From assembly GCF_008065375.1 (NCBI RefSeq), contig NZ_VJYI01000011.1, positions 186,001 through 250,000 of the forward strand: a stretch of 64,000 nucleotides of DNA, read 5' to 3'. Below, one piece after another: positions 1-8,977 of this stretch (positions are counted from its first letter, which is position 1; each line of letters starts with the position of its first letter). The notes beneath the pieces were generated by a model that did no database searches, had not been told where the DNA came from, and saw only the letters and a program-made list of their open reading frames with translations. The stretch comes from Nonomuraea sp. SYSU D8015. Its GTDB lineage: Bacteria > Actinomycetota > Actinomycetes > Streptosporangiales > Streptosporangiaceae. Position numbers and translations under genes: made by a program.

Positions 1-371
1 GCCTGCCAGTCATCGGGCCTGACCAGGTAGCGGACCTGGACCTGGCGCCCCGCGCGCAGGTCGGCGTCGTAAGAGCCGGGAATCATGACCCCGGCCTGGG
101 CCTGGCCGCGTTCGACCGCGGTGCGCAGGTCCTCCTCGCTGCCCATGGGGACGACTTCGATGTCGTCGCGGGTACCGAGCGCGGCCGACAGCCGCTGTGC
201 CAGGGGGCCGCTGTCAGCGCCGACCACGCCCAGCCGATGTTGCTGCCCGCCGCCGAACAGCAGGCCCATCATGAAGATCATCAGGAACGGGACGACGATC
301 ACGAAGAAGATGTTCGACCGGTCGCGGAAGAGCCGCCGCAGGTTGAGCAGGGCGATCGCGAGGATCTTCAC
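1..371 (-). CDS. ABC-2 type transporter permease, partial (C-terminus beyond the left edge)
   Basis: About 123 N-terminal residues are visible from a GTG start at 369-371. The protein opens with a basic stretch followed by one long hydrophobic segment (residues about 17-40, rich in Phe, Ile, Val and Met). A soluble, extracellular-looking segment follows. This is the usual start of ABC-2/DrrB-YhgE type permeases that carry a large loop after the first membrane helix. The GTG overlaps the stop of the next permease by 4 bp (GTGA), so the two are translationally coupled and probably form the membrane part of one exporter with the ATPase at 1532-2467. The window edge cuts the gene, so the rest of the protein is unknown. 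A role in export of, or self-protection from, the cluster product is inferred from position. Confidence 0.75.
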   Translation of the reverse strand, partial: MKILAIALLNLRRLFRDRSNIFFVIVVPFLMIFMMGLLFGGGQQHRLGVVGADSGPLAQRLSAALGTRDDIEVVPMGSEEDLRTAVERGQAQAGVMIPGSYDADLRAGRQVQVRYLVRPDDWQ

Positions 372-1525
372 CAATGGAGCATCCTTCCCAGGCGGTGCAG
401 CGCGAGCGCGCCACCCGTGACGGCGAAACCAAGCAGCATGAGCACCGGCACCACGACGACGGCCAGAGACCCGCCGGCCAGGTCGCCGAGACCTTGGAGG
501 AACCAGTGGTGCGGCGTCAGCACGCTCACGAACGACAGCGCTTCGAGCTGGGCGATCGGGAACAGGGCGCCGCCGAACAGACCGAGCACCATCGCGATCA
601 CCGACAACCGGTTCGACGCCTGCTCGGTGGTGCGCGCGAACGTCGCCACCGCCGCAGTGACCCCGGTGGCGGCCAGCACAGCCGCCACGGCCAGCGCGGC
701 CACGCCGAGCGGGTTGCCCCAGTCGGCGCCCAGGGCCAGCGTGGAAACGGTGATCAGGATGACCATGCTGAGCACGCCGACCAGGACCCCCCCGAGCGAC
801 TTGCCGAGCAGGATGGCCCGCCGGGTGATGGGCGCGACCAGCAGCCTGGCCAGCGTGCCCTCACGGCGTTCGTCGAAGATGCTGGTCACGCTCATCATCG
901 TGACGAAGAACAGGAAGAACATCGCCATGCCGGCGGAGTAGTAGGTGGTGCTGTCGAGTTGCCTGCGCTGCGTTGCGGAGTCCTCGGCCAGCTCCAGCGG
1001 ACGTGGCGCCGCGGCGGCCCGCTCGATCAGCTCCCGGTCGGTGGCTTGCCCGCCTGCCACGGTCACGGCGAGCTGGACCATGCGCCGCTCGTTGGCATAA
1101 CCCTGCGCGATCTCGCGGGCGACCTGCACGGCCACCGCCGAGTCCGCGCCGCCGACGATCTCGAGAGCGGTGGGACGGCCCTGCTGCATCGCGGCCGAGA
1201 ACCCCGCCGGGATCACGAAGACGGCGTCCACCGCCTTGTCCCCCACGAGACGCCTGCCCTCCTCCGCGCCGGCCACGGGCCGGATCGTCACGTCGCCAGC
1301 GGCGCGTAACGGCTCCAGCACCTGCGTCACGAACTCCTGGGCCACCGTGCCCCGGTCGAGGTCGGCCACGGCGTACCGGGCCTCCAGCCGGCGCTCGCCG
1401 CCTCCGAGCATCAGGTTGAACAGGAAGGCCAGGCCCAGCGGCAGGACCACGCCGAAGACGAGCAGCGTGCTGTCCCGGGTCCGCTGCCGCAGATCCTTCG
1501 CCAGAATGATCAGGCTTTGCCGCAC
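368..1525 (-). CDS. ABC-2 type transporter permease
   Basis: The 385-residue protein has a hydrophobic helix near residues 20-42, then a large hydrophilic domain to about residue 200. Five to six membrane helices fill the C-terminal half; one segment reads YYSAGMAMFFLFFVTM. A cytoplasmic patch, FDERREGTLARLLVAPI, is typical of ABC-2 permeases of the DrrB/YhgN group, in which an E-R-E-x-G-T-L motif follows the first C-terminal helix. The gene lies 6 bp after the ATPase gene and overlaps the next permease by 4 bp, so ATPase, permease and permease form one transcription unit reading leftward. Export of the glycosylated peptide or immunity is inferred from being the only intact ATPase-permease set in the cluster. 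Confidence 0.85.
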   Translation of the reverse strand: MRQSLIILAKDLRQRTRDSTLLVFGVVLPLGLAFLFNLMLGGGERRLEARYAVADLDRGTVAQEFVTQVLEPLRAAGDVTIRPVAGAEEGRRLVGDKAVDAVFVIPAGFSAAMQQGRPTALEIVGGADSAVAVQVAREIAQGYANERRMVQLAVTVAGGQATDRELIERAAAAPRPLELAEDSATQRRQLDSTTYYSAGMAMFFLFFVTMMSVTSIFDERREGTLARLLVAPITRRAILLGKSLGGVLVGVLSMVILITVSTLALGADWGNPLGVAALAVAAVLAATGVTAAVATFARTTEQASNRLSVIAMVLGLFGGALFPIAQLEALSFVSVLTPHHWFLQGLGDLAGGSLAVVVVPVLMLLGFAVTGGALALHRLGRMLHW

Positions 1526-1531
1526 GATGTC

Positions 1532-2467
1532 TCAGTCCCTCAGCGCTTTGCCGGTCAGGTGCAGGAATACCGACTCCAGGTCGGGTTCGTGCACCTGTAC
1601 CGTGCGGACCTGCACACCTGAACCGGCCACCGTCTCCAGGATCAGCGGCAGCAGGGCCCTGGCGTCGGAGACGAGGACCTCGATCTGGCCCTCGCCGGAG
1701 CTGACCTGCTTGAGCTGCGAAAGCTCGGCCAGATCCCGGACGGCTCGCGCCAGGTCCCCGTCGGCCTGCAGCGTGACGCGGTCGGTCTCGCCGACGAGGC
1801 CGACGAGTTCGCGCCGGGTCCCCTCGACCCGGAGCCGGCCCTGGTCGATGATGCCCACCCGGTCGCAGAGGCGCTCGGCCTCCTCCATGTAGTGGGTGGT
1901 GTAGAGCACCGCCACGCCTTCGTCGGCCAGCCTCTCCACGCTCTCCAGGATGGCGTTGCGGCTCTGCGGGTCGACGCCCGCCGTGGGCTCGTCCAGGACG
2001 AGCAGCTTCGGCCGGTTCATCAGGCCGACGCCGATGTTGAGCCTGCGGGCCATGCCGCCGGAGAAGCCCTCCACCCGCTCGTCGGCCCGGTCGGAGAGCC
2101 CGACGACCTCCAGGATCTCCTCGATCCTCGTTTTGAGCGCCCGGCCGCCCAGTCCGTAGAGCCGGGCGAAGAATCTCAGGTTCTCCCGCGCCGACAGGTC
2201 ACGGTAGAGCGCGATCTCCTGCGGCACGTAGCCGATGAGCTCCTTGGTCTTCACGCTGGTCACGTCGTGCGGCTGGCCGGCGATCACCACTTCCCCCGCG
2301 TCGCGGTCAAGGATGCCGACGATCATCGAGATGCTGGTCGTCTTGCCTGCGCCGTTGGGACCGAGCAGGCCGTAGGTCTCGGCCACGCCGATGGCGAAGG
2401 AGACATCGTCGACGGCGATGTGCTCACCGTAGCTCTTTCGCAGGCCCGTGACCTCGAGCAAGGGCAC
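1532..2467 (-). CDS. ABC transporter ATP-binding protein (DrrA-like)
   Basis: The 311-residue ATPase has Walker A GPNGAGKTT (about residues 40-48), a Q-loop, the signature FSGGMARRLNIGVGL, Walker B LLVLDEP followed by the D-loop TAGVDPQSR, and the switch His in TTHYMEEAE. The C-terminal 80 residues form the accessory domain seen in DrrA-type drug exporters. I chose GTG at 2465-2467 because GGAG lies 7 bp upstream and the N-terminus (VPLLEVTGLRKSYG) then starts right at the nucleotide-binding fold; longer readings add only low-complexity sequence. It powers the two permeases that follow. It is the last group in a leftward operon that begins with the glycosyltransferase at 4889. Confidence 0.9.
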   Translation of the reverse strand: MPLLEVTGLRKSYGEHIAVDDVSFAIGVAETYGLLGPNGAGKTTSISMIVGILDRDAGEVVIAGQPHDVTSVKTKELIGYVPQEIALYRDLSARENLRFFARLYGLGGRALKTRIEEILEVVGLSDRADERVEGFSGGMARRLNIGVGLMNRPKLLVLDEPTAGVDPQSRNAILESVERLADEGVAVLYTTHYMEEAERLCDRVGIIDQGRLRVEGTRRELVGLVGETDRVTLQADGDLARAVRDLAELSQLKQVSSGEGQIEVLVSDARALLPLILETVAGSGVQVRTVQVHEPDLESVFLHLTGKALRD

Positions 2468-2532
2468 CTCATCACTCCTTCGGGGTTGAGAGTCGCCGCC
2501 AGTCTTACCGTTGTGCGCCGCCGGTGACCAGC

Positions 2533-3612
2533 TCAGTCCTGCACGCGGCGCAGCTTGCCCGTCTCTGACCGGTCGATCCGCTCGACCGTCCGCAGCTTTC
2601 TGGGCCGCACCCCCACGGCCGCGAAGGCCCGCCGTATCTCCTCGCCGCTCACCGCGACCCCGCTCCGCGGCACCAGGAGCAGGTCGAAGTGCTCGCCGAT
2701 GACGGCGTCCCGGACGGGCACCAGGGCCAGGTCCCGACAGGGCAGTACGGCACGCACCGCGTTCTCCAGCTCGTCGAGGTTGATGCGCCTGCCGTTCACG
2801 TTCACCAGGCGGCTGCGCCGTCCGGCGAAGCGGAAGCGCCGCTCGTCCAGGATCTCCACGTGGTCGTCCATCTGGTGGACCGCCAGCGGTTCCCCCTCCG
2901 GCGCGCGGGCCAGGCGGGGGCTGAGGACCGTCAGAGGCGCCTCGCCGGCCTGGTCCGGAGCGGCGAAGGCGACGTCGGGAAACAGCTCCCAGGGCGGGTC
3001 GCCGAGCGCCCAGCGACGGGTGGCCACGCCGCCCGTCTCCGTGGAGCCGAAGATCTCGGTGATGGACAGCCGGTCGTCCTGCGCGACGCCGGCCAGCTCC
3101 GCGGCGGTCGCGGGCAGGATCGCGGTGCTGTGCAGGACGGCGATCCGCTCGGCGGCCAGCACCCACGGCAGCCGTTGCAGCAGGAGCGAGAAGGTCCACG
3201 GGATGGCCGCCACCGCCCAGCGTGAGGCGGCCTGCTCCGGCGGCATCGGACCGTACTGCGAGCGGTACCAGACCGGCAGGCCGAGACGGGCGGGCACCAG
3301 CACGCTCACCAGGATCCCGTACAGGTGGCGGGGCGGTGCGAAGGAGAGCATCGCCTGGGGACGGGCCGGCCGCAGGAGCTCGGCCAGCAGGCCGGCCTCG
3401 GCCCACAGCTGCTCCCGGGTGCGCAGCCAGCGCTGCTGGGCACCCGTGCTCCCCGAGGTCGACAGCTCGACCTCGGGTGGAAGCCCTGACAGCACCAGTT
3501 TCTCGGCCTTGTCGGCCACGATGTCCCAGCGCACCGTCCACGGGCCCTCGGCCAGGACCGGCGAGTCGGGCACCGAACCGAGCAGTTCGGCGGGTTCCAG
3601 CTCCGTGTACAT
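2533..3612 (-). CDS. Short AMP-forming acyl/aryl ligase
   Basis: The 359-residue protein carries adenylate-forming motifs in order: the P-loop STSGSTG near residue 52, GSTETGG near residue 190, the hinge region RFAGRRSRLVNVNGRRIN (A8 type) near residue 265, and an A10-like C-terminus SETGKLRR whose Lys would catalyse adenylation. Usual family members are about 500 residues. Here only about 50 residues precede the P-loop, so the N-terminal subdomain is strongly reduced, much like the short AMP ligases of aryl polyene clusters. There is no fused carrier domain. A free acyl carrier protein at 31201 and an ammonia-lyase at 20759 make loading of a cinnamoyl- or coumaroyl-type acid on that ACP the most likely role; this is inference. 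ATG at 3612 shares one base with the upstream glycosyltransferase stop and has GAGGAG 7 bp before it. Confidence 0.75.
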   Translation of the reverse strand: MYTELEPAELLGSVPDSPVLAEGPWTVRWDIVADKAEKLVLSGLPPEVELSTSGSTGAQQRWLRTREQLWAEAGLLAELLRPARPQAMLSFAPPRHLYGILVSVLVPARLGLPVWYRSQYGPMPPEQAASRWAVAAIPWTFSLLLQRLPWVLAAERIAVLHSTAILPATAAELAGVAQDDRLSITEIFGSTETGGVATRRWALGDPPWELFPDVAFAAPDQAGEAPLTVLSPRLARAPEGEPLAVHQMDDHVEILDERRFRFAGRRSRLVNVNGRRINLDELENAVRAVLPCRDLALVPVRDAVIGEHFDLLLVPRSGVAVSGEEIRRAFAAVGVRPRKLRTVERIDRSETGKLRRVQD

Positions 3613-4889
3613 CACGCGACTCCTCGTCCGAGATCGGTACGCCGGTGCCGGGCGGCGATCGCCTCCAGCTGTGGCACCAGCGCGTTCGGGGTGGGCATGC
3701 GCCGCATCTCCTCGCGCAGCCGGCCGGCCTGCACGCCGAACTGCTGCTCGGTGAGCAGGCGGACGACGGCGTCGCGGACGGTCTCTCCCGTGGCCTCGGA
3801 GCCGGGGATGGTCAGCCCCGCTCCCCGGGCGGCGAGGTTCGCGGCGAGCGCCGGTTCATCGAACAGGTTGGGCAGCACCACCTGGGGCACGCCGTAGGCC
3901 AGGCCGGTGAAGACCGTGCCGGGGCCGCCGTGGTTGACCATCGCAGCGCAGGTCGGCAGCAGCGCGTGCAGGGGGACCCGGTCCACCACCCGGACGTTGT
4001 CCGGCACCCGGCCCAGCCGCTCGCGCTCGCGGCCGGAGAGGGGCGCCACGAACTCGGCCTCCAGCCCGGCCACAGCATCGAAGATCTCCTGGGCGGGGAG
4101 CAGGTAGCCGGCCCGATCCACTGACGACAGGCCGAAGCTGACGCAGACCCGCGGTCCGCGGGCCGGGCTCCGGAGCCAGTCCGGGACCACCGCGCGCCCG
4201 TTGTAAGGCACGTATCGCACCGGCATCGGGCGCGGCTCGACGTCGAGCCGCAGGGACGCCGGGGTGTGGTCGATCGTGGCCTGGCCGCGGATCAGGTCCT
4301 CGGAGAACTCCTCTCCCAGCCTGGTCAGGTGCCCGCGCAGCCAGGCGGCCAGCACGTCCTCACGCTCGGCGGGCGGCTGGGCGTTCATCAGCCTCAGGTA
4401 GTGGCCACGCATCCGGGAGAACAAGTCGGGGCCCCACACGAACCGCACGTGCGCCGTGCCGGTCGCTGCGGCGGCGATGGCGCCGGCGAAGGTGGTCAGC
4501 TCCCAGATCACCAGGTCGGGTCGCCACTGGCGGCAGAACGAGGTCAGGTCCTCGACCAGGGGCTCGTTGATCACCCGTAGCCACCAGGGCACGATCTCCC
4601 TGAAGCCGTCGCGGACGTACTCCCACGTCAGCCGCTCCGGCCGGTCCTCCGACAGGTCGAAGCCGGGATCGCCCTCCTGGCCCAGGCTCTCGGCCAGCCC
4701 GAGGAGCTGACGCCCGAGATGGTCGCGGCCCACGGGGACGACGGTGAGCCCGGAACCGGCCGCCGCCGAGGCCAGTTCGGGCTGGGTGGCGACCCGCACC
4801 TCGTGACCCGCCGTACGCAGGGCCCAGCCCAGCGGCACCATGCCCAGGAAGTGGGTCTGTTCGGCCTGGGTGGCCAGCAAAACCCGCAT
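3612..4889 (-). CDS. GT1-family glycosyltransferase (EryCIII/DesVII-like), copy 1
   Basis: This 425-residue GT-B protein would move a deoxysugar from an NDP donor to the peptide, to its acyl group or to another sugar. The N-terminus MRVLLATQAEQTHFLG and the TAGHEVRVATQP block are shared with the six other copies in the window. RYVPYNGRAVVPDWLR lies near residue 225 and the donor diphosphate-binding motif NHGGPGT near residue 316. ATG at 4889 is preceded by a GGGGGAG ribosome-binding site. An in-frame GTG at 4907 would add six residues but has no better site. A perfect palindromic operator copy lies 20 bp upstream. The gene leads an operon with the AMP ligase (1-bp overlap) and the ABC exporter. 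Donor and acceptor cannot be read from the sequence. Confidence 0.88.
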   Translation of the reverse strand: MRVLLATQAEQTHFLGMVPLGWALRTAGHEVRVATQPELASAAAGSGLTVVPVGRDHLGRQLLGLAESLGQEGDPGFDLSEDRPERLTWEYVRDGFREIVPWWLRVINEPLVEDLTSFCRQWRPDLVIWELTTFAGAIAAAATGTAHVRFVWGPDLFSRMRGHYLRLMNAQPPAEREDVLAAWLRGHLTRLGEEFSEDLIRGQATIDHTPASLRLDVEPRPMPVRYVPYNGRAVVPDWLRSPARGPRVCVSFGLSSVDRAGYLLPAQEIFDAVAGLEAEFVAPLSGRERERLGRVPDNVRVVDRVPLHALLPTCAAMVNHGGPGTVFTGLAYGVPQVVLPNLFDEPALAANLAARGAGLTIPGSEATGETVRDAVVRLLTEQQFGVQAGRLREEMRRMPTPNALVPQLEAIAARHRRTDLGRGVA

Positions 4890-4909
4890 CTCTCCCCCTT
4901 CCCGCACCT

Positions 4910-4925
4910 GTCTCGCCGGCGAGAC
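4910..4925. promoter_or_regulatory. Cluster operator palindrome, copy 1 (perfect dyad)
   Basis: GTCTCGCCGGCGAGAC is a perfect 16-bp inverted repeat between two same-strand glycosyltransferase genes. It ends 20 bp before the ATG at 4889. It is one of seven matches to GTCYCGCYRKCGRGAC that occur only between genes of this cluster. Binding by the LuxR-family regulator at 26902-29556 is inferred. Confidence 0.7.
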
Positions 4926-4931
4926 ATCACT

Positions 4932-6197
4932 TCACGAAGGCTCGCGCAGCTCGGCGACCAGCCGCTCCAGCTCGGGAACCACCTGGTTGGGGCTCGGCAT
5001 GGCCAGCATCTCCTCGCGCACCCGGCCGGCCGCCCGATGGAAGGCGGGATCGTGGAGCAGCCTGTCCAGCTCCTCCCGCACCCGCCACCCGCTCAGCTCC
5101 TCGGAGGGGATCCGCAGGCCGGCCCCCTGCTCGGCGAGGCGCTGGGCCAGCAGCGGCTCGTCGAACATGTACTGCGGCAGGATCAGGTCGGGCAGGAGCA
5201 GCTGCGGGACCCCGTAGAACAACGCGGTGGTGTAGGTCCCGGCGCCCCCATGGTGAACGACCGCCGAGCAGGTCGGCAGCACCGCATGCATCGGCACGAA
5301 CTCGACCAGGCGTGCGTTGTCCGGAACGCGTTGCAGCTCCGCCTGCTGCTTGGCCGACAACGTGGCGACCACCTCGATGTCCATGTCTCCCAGGACGGTG
5401 AGCAGCTCCTGGACGGACAGCAGGTGTCCGGCGACCCGCTCGGGGGCGGCGCTGCCCAGGGTGAGCAGGACGCGCGGCCGTGCCGGCCGGCCGCGTAACC
5501 AATCCGGCACCACCGCGCGCCCGTTGTAAGGCACGTACCGTATCGGCACCTGGCGCACATCGACGTCCAGCCGCAGGGAGGGCGGCATGTAGTCGATGGT
5601 GAACTGCCCGCGCGTCAGGTCCTCGGAGAACGCCCCGCCGTACTCGGCAAGGTGCCCGCCCAGCCAGCCGGCCAGGACGTCCTCGTGCTCGTCGGCGGGC
5701 CGGCCCGCCAGGAACAGCTCACGCATGCGGGCGAACAGGTCCAGGCCCCACAGCAGCCGCGCGTGCGCCGCTCCACACACGCGCGCCGCCACCGGCCCGG
5801 CGAACGTGGTCGGCTCCCAGATCACCAGATCCGGCCGCCACTGCCGGCAGAACGTCACCAGGTCGGCCATCATCGGCTCGTTGACGACCTTCCACCACCA
5901 CGGCACCAGCCTCTGGTAGCTGTCACTGATCTCCTGCCAGGGCACGTCCTGGTCGAGGTTCGGCTCGAAACCCGAGCCGTCGTCCAGGCCGAGGCTCTTG
6001 ACCGACTTCAGCAGGTAGTGGAACAGGTGGTCGCGCCCGACGGGGACGGCCGTCAGGCCGCTGTCGGCGATGCCCTCCGCCAGGTCGGGCTGGCTGGCCA
6101 CCCGCACTTCGTGGCCGGCCGTGCGCAGGGCCCAGCCCAGCGGCACCATGCCCAGGAAATGGGTCTTCTCCGCCTGGGTGGTGATCAGCACGCGCAC
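4932..6197 (-). CDS. GT1-family glycosyltransferase, copy 2
   Basis: The 421-residue GT-B enzyme starts MRVLITTQAEKTHFLGMV and contains RYVPYNGRAVVPDWLR near residue 220 and HHGGAGTYTT near residue 315, with an intact donor-binding His-Gly-Gly. It is most like copy 1 in both halves. It follows the 2,3-dehydratase gene by 12 bp, so it is probably co-transcribed with the dehydratase and aminotransferase. That makes a 2,6-dideoxy or 3-amino sugar a likely donor; this is inference from order only. No auxiliary P450-like partner of the EryCII/DesVIII type is present anywhere in the window, although many relatives of this subfamily need one. Confidence 0.88.
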   Translation of the reverse strand: MRVLITTQAEKTHFLGMVPLGWALRTAGHEVRVASQPDLAEGIADSGLTAVPVGRDHLFHYLLKSVKSLGLDDGSGFEPNLDQDVPWQEISDSYQRLVPWWWKVVNEPMMADLVTFCRQWRPDLVIWEPTTFAGPVAARVCGAAHARLLWGLDLFARMRELFLAGRPADEHEDVLAGWLGGHLAEYGGAFSEDLTRGQFTIDYMPPSLRLDVDVRQVPIRYVPYNGRAVVPDWLRGRPARPRVLLTLGSAAPERVAGHLLSVQELLTVLGDMDIEVVATLSAKQQAELQRVPDNARLVEFVPMHAVLPTCSAVVHHGGAGTYTTALFYGVPQLLLPDLILPQYMFDEPLLAQRLAEQGAGLRIPSEELSGWRVREELDRLLHDPAFHRAAGRVREEMLAMPSPNQVVPELERLVAELREPS

Positions 6198-6209
6198 GGC
6201 TCGGCGTCC

Positions 6210-7568
6210 TCAGCGGAGGGCGTGGATGCAGGCGAGCAGGCTGCGCGCCTGGATGTTGAGGTAGTGGCCATGCCTCAGCAGCTCCATGAGTTGGCGGACG
6301 GTGACCCAGCAGTAGTTCTCCGGCACCTCCGCCGGGAAGTCGTCGCCGACCTCCACGATCTGGTAGCGGGTCTGGACGTGGTAGAAGCGGCCGCCCTCCT
6401 CCGACAGCAGCGCGTCGAACCTGACCCGGCCCATGGTGCCGGCCACCACCGCGTCGACGAAGGGCTGGCCGGCCGCCTCGGCGGCCGCCTTCTCGGTCGG
6501 CGCCAGCTGCACGGTCGGCCCCATCTCGACCACGTCGAGCAGGCCCGGCTCGGGCATGCACTGCAGGAGGAAGTGCAGGACGCCGCCGATGTCGCGGGCC
6601 AGCAGCACGGCCAGGCCATGGGCGCGGGTGGCCAGGAGGGGCTGCGCCCACCTGGTGACCTCCCGGTCCTTCGCCACGACCCGGACCCCCAGGATGCGGA
6701 AGTCCTGCCGGCCGTCGTCCACGATCTCCTCGCCCGTGCGCGACCACCCCTCCACCTGCGACAGCGGGATGATGGCGGTGTTCCACTCGCACCGGCTCTT
6801 GCCCTCGGTGAACCAGCTCACGATCTTCTGCGTTGGGTTCACCGCGCCGTCGCGGGATTCCCACAATCCGTGCTGGTAGGAGCGGTGGAGGGCGTGCTGG
6901 AAGGAGTCGGCCCCCGCGGGGGGCGGCGGAGGGTCCACCGGCAGACAGGCCAGCACCGTACGGGTATCCATGTTGACCATGTTGTCTTGGTGCAACAGCG
7001 CCCAGACCTGGTCCAGCGGCAGCCAGCGGTAGCCTTCGCGCACCGGGACGTCGCCGTCGACCATGACCACGATGTTGCGGTTGCGCTTGCGCCAGAACCA
7101 GCTGCCCTGCTCCGACTGGAGGACGTCCACCAGGATCCGGTCGCGGCCGGCCTTGCGGAAATACTCCGTGTAGGGGGTGTCGTTCCCGCCGTGCACGCGG
7201 GTGTAGTTGCTGCGGGTGGCCTGCACGGTCGGCGACAACTGGCGGAGGTTGACGTTGCCCGGCTCGAACTTGGCCTGCATCAGGCCGTGGAGCACGCCGT
7301 CGACCTCCTTGACCAGGATGCCCAGGATGCCGATCTCGGGCTGGTTGATGATCGGCTGGGACCAGGTGGCCCCGTTCCTGTCGTGGACGTGGACGCCTTC
7401 GATGGAGAAGAAACGGGAGCTCTCGTGCGCCAGGTTTCCCGTGTCGGACCGGAACCGCCATTGCGGCATCTCGGAGAAGGGAATCGGCGTCACCTCGAAT
7501 CGGTCGGACCGCCGCACGTCGGCCCACCACTCGTGGAACCGCCCGTCGAACACGCTGGTCATTGTCAC
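6210..7568 (-). CDS. NDP-hexose 2,3-dehydratase (TylCVI/EvaA-like)
   Basis: The 452-residue protein is built of two related halves, each with a W-x-Q-P-(I/L) element (TWSQPIINQPE and RWAQPLLATRA) and a block containing FxLQxxPEPG or its equivalent. This is the internal duplication that defines NDP-4-keto-6-deoxyhexose 2,3-dehydratases. The enzyme removes water from NDP-4-keto-6-deoxyglucose to give the 3,4-diketo intermediate of 2,6-dideoxysugars. I chose GTG at 7568 because AGGAG lies 6 bp before it; ATG at 7562 is an alternative. It follows the aminotransferase gene by 16 bp, and both point to a 2,3,6-trideoxy-3-amino sugar. Two kinds of 3-ketoreductase elsewhere in the cluster could instead take the diketo product to 3-hydroxy sugars. 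Confidence 0.88.
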   Translation of the reverse strand: MTMTSVFDGRFHEWWADVRRSDRFEVTPIPFSEMPQWRFRSDTGNLAHESSRFFSIEGVHVHDRNGATWSQPIINQPEIGILGILVKEVDGVLHGLMQAKFEPGNVNLRQLSPTVQATRSNYTRVHGGNDTPYTEYFRKAGRDRILVDVLQSEQGSWFWRKRNRNIVVMVDGDVPVREGYRWLPLDQVWALLHQDNMVNMDTRTVLACLPVDPPPPPAGADSFQHALHRSYQHGLWESRDGAVNPTQKIVSWFTEGKSRCEWNTAIIPLSQVEGWSRTGEEIVDDGRQDFRILGVRVVAKDREVTRWAQPLLATRAHGLAVLLARDIGGVLHFLLQCMPEPGLLDVVEMGPTVQLAPTEKAAAEAAGQPFVDAVVAGTMGRVRFDALLSEEGGRFYHVQTRYQIVEVGDDFPAEVPENYCWVTVRQLMELLRHGHYLNIQARSLLACIHALR

Positions 7569-7584
7569 TACAGGCTCCTCATGC

Positions 7585-8697
7585 TCAAAGCGTCGCGAGC
7601 GTCTCACGGAGGGCGTCGATCACCTTCTCCTGGTCGGTCCCGAGCACGGAGGGGTACATCGGCAGAGAGAAGATCTCGTCGGCCACGGCCTCGGTGACCG
7701 GCAGGGAGCCCTTCGGGACGCCGAGGTGGGCGAAGCCGGTCATGGTGTGCACCGGCCACGGGTAGCTGATATTGAGCGAGATGTCGAAGCTCTTCATCCT
7801 CTCGATGATCTTGTCCCGCTGCGGGTGGCGCACCACGTAGACGTAGTAGACGTGGTCGTTGCCCGGAGCCGTGGCCGGGAGCACGATGTCGGTGTCGCTC
7901 AGCGCCTCGGCGTAGTTCGCGGCGGCGGTGCGGCGCGCGTGGATGTACTCGTCGAGCCGGCGGAGCTTGCGGCGCAGGATCTCGGCGTGCACCTCGTCGA
8001 GCCGGCTGTTCATGCCGTTGCGGGCGACGACGTAGTACCGCTCCTCGTCCATGCCGTAGTAGCGCAGGCGCCGCATCTCGGCGGAGAGCTCGGCGTCGGA
8101 GGTGATCGTCCCGCCCGCGTGGCCGTAGGCTCCCAGGACCTTGGTCGGGTAGAAGGAGAACGCTCCGGCGCGGCCCATCGAACCGGCGACGCGGCCGTGG
8201 TGACGGGCGCCGTGGGCCTGCGCACAGTCCTCGAGGATCTGCAGGCCGTGCTGGGCGGCCAGGGCCTCCAGCGGCGCCATGTCCACGCACTGCCCGTAAA
8301 GGTGGACCGGCAGCAGGACGCGCGTGCGCTCGCTGATCGCGGCGGCCACCTGGTCCACGCGCATGAGGTAGGTGTCGGGGTCCACGTCGACGAAGACAGG
8401 GGTGGCGCCGACCGCGCAGATCGCCACGACCGTGGGCGCGGCCGTGTTGGACACCGTGATCACCTCGTCGCCCGGCCCGATGCCCATGGCGCGCAGGGCG
8501 ACCACGAGGGCGTTGGTGCCGTTGTCCACCGCCACGCAGTGTGAGACTCCGTGATAGGCGGCGAATTCACTTTCGAAACCGGTGACCCGGGGTCCCCACA
8601 CGAGCTGGCCAGAGCGGAAGACCTCGTCGACGGCCTCGAGGATGTCGTTCCGTTCCTGCTCGTACTCCTGCAGATAGCCCCAAACATAAATGGTCAT
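7585..8697 (-). CDS. PLP-dependent NDP-ketohexose aminotransferase (DegT/DnrJ/EryC1 family; TylB/KijD2-like)
   Basis: The enzyme has 370 residues from ATG at 8697 and begins MTIYVWGYLQEYEQE, which closely matches the start of sugar 3-aminotransferases. GTNALVVALRA binds the PLP phosphate, DCAQAHGA carries the Asp that contacts the pyridine nitrogen, and SFYPTKVLGAYGHAG holds the PLP lysine. An in-frame GTG at 8754 would add 19 residues of poorly conserved sequence. Neither start has a strong ribosome-binding site, so the start is uncertain. The enzyme most likely installs the 3-amino group later oxidised by the divergently encoded nitrososynthase and methylated at C-3. The intergenic region toward that gene holds operator copy 2. 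Confidence 0.88.
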   Translation of the reverse strand: MTIYVWGYLQEYEQERNDILEAVDEVFRSGQLVWGPRVTGFESEFAAYHGVSHCVAVDNGTNALVVALRAMGIGPGDEVITVSNTAAPTVVAICAVGATPVFVDVDPDTYLMRVDQVAAAISERTRVLLPVHLYGQCVDMAPLEALAAQHGLQILEDCAQAHGARHHGRVAGSMGRAGAFSFYPTKVLGAYGHAGGTITSDAELSAEMRRLRYYGMDEERYYVVARNGMNSRLDEVHAEILRRKLRRLDEYIHARRTAAANYAEALSDTDIVLPATAPGNDHVYYVYVVRHPQRDKIIERMKSFDISLNISYPWPVHTMTGFAHLGVPKGSLPVTEAVADEIFSLPMYPSVLGTDQEKVIDALRETLATL

Positions 8698-8786
8698 GAT
8701 CACGTCGCTTTCGGGGATTGTCGCACTCGCAGCCGGCCGAGCCGGCTCGGTCACCCGTCCGCCGCCCAGGGGCGGGGCGCCGAGAT

Positions 8787-8802
8787 GTCCCGCCGTCGGG
8801 AC
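8787..8802. promoter_or_regulatory. Cluster operator palindrome, copy 2
   Basis: GTCCCGCCGTCGGGAC lies in the divergent region between the aminotransferase (start 8697) and nitrososynthase (start 8978). The 6-bp outer arms are perfectly complementary. It could serve both operons. On the plus strand, TTGGTG and TAGGCT separated by 17 bp, roughly 8884 to 8912, could be a promoter for the rightward genes, but this is weak. Confidence 0.65.
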
Positions 8803-8977
8803 AACTCAAAAGTTTCTCGCCCCAAGGAGTAGTTCCGCCGCCGCTGATAGTCAAGGCAATTCGGATTTGCCCATTCTGAAAGTTGGTGCGGTTTCCCCAT
8901 TTCGCTAGGCTGGCGTCTCAAGAATATTTCCCGGGACACGCTCGCAAACGGCCGCCGAGAGCGGCGCGAAATGGGCG

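Noticed and set aside
5652..7697. Long plus-strand open frame opposite glycosyltransferase copy 2 and the 2,3-dehydratase
   Set aside because: It is the antisense reading of two well supported genes, rich in His, Gln and Arg and without any family motif; such frames are usual in high-GC DNA.
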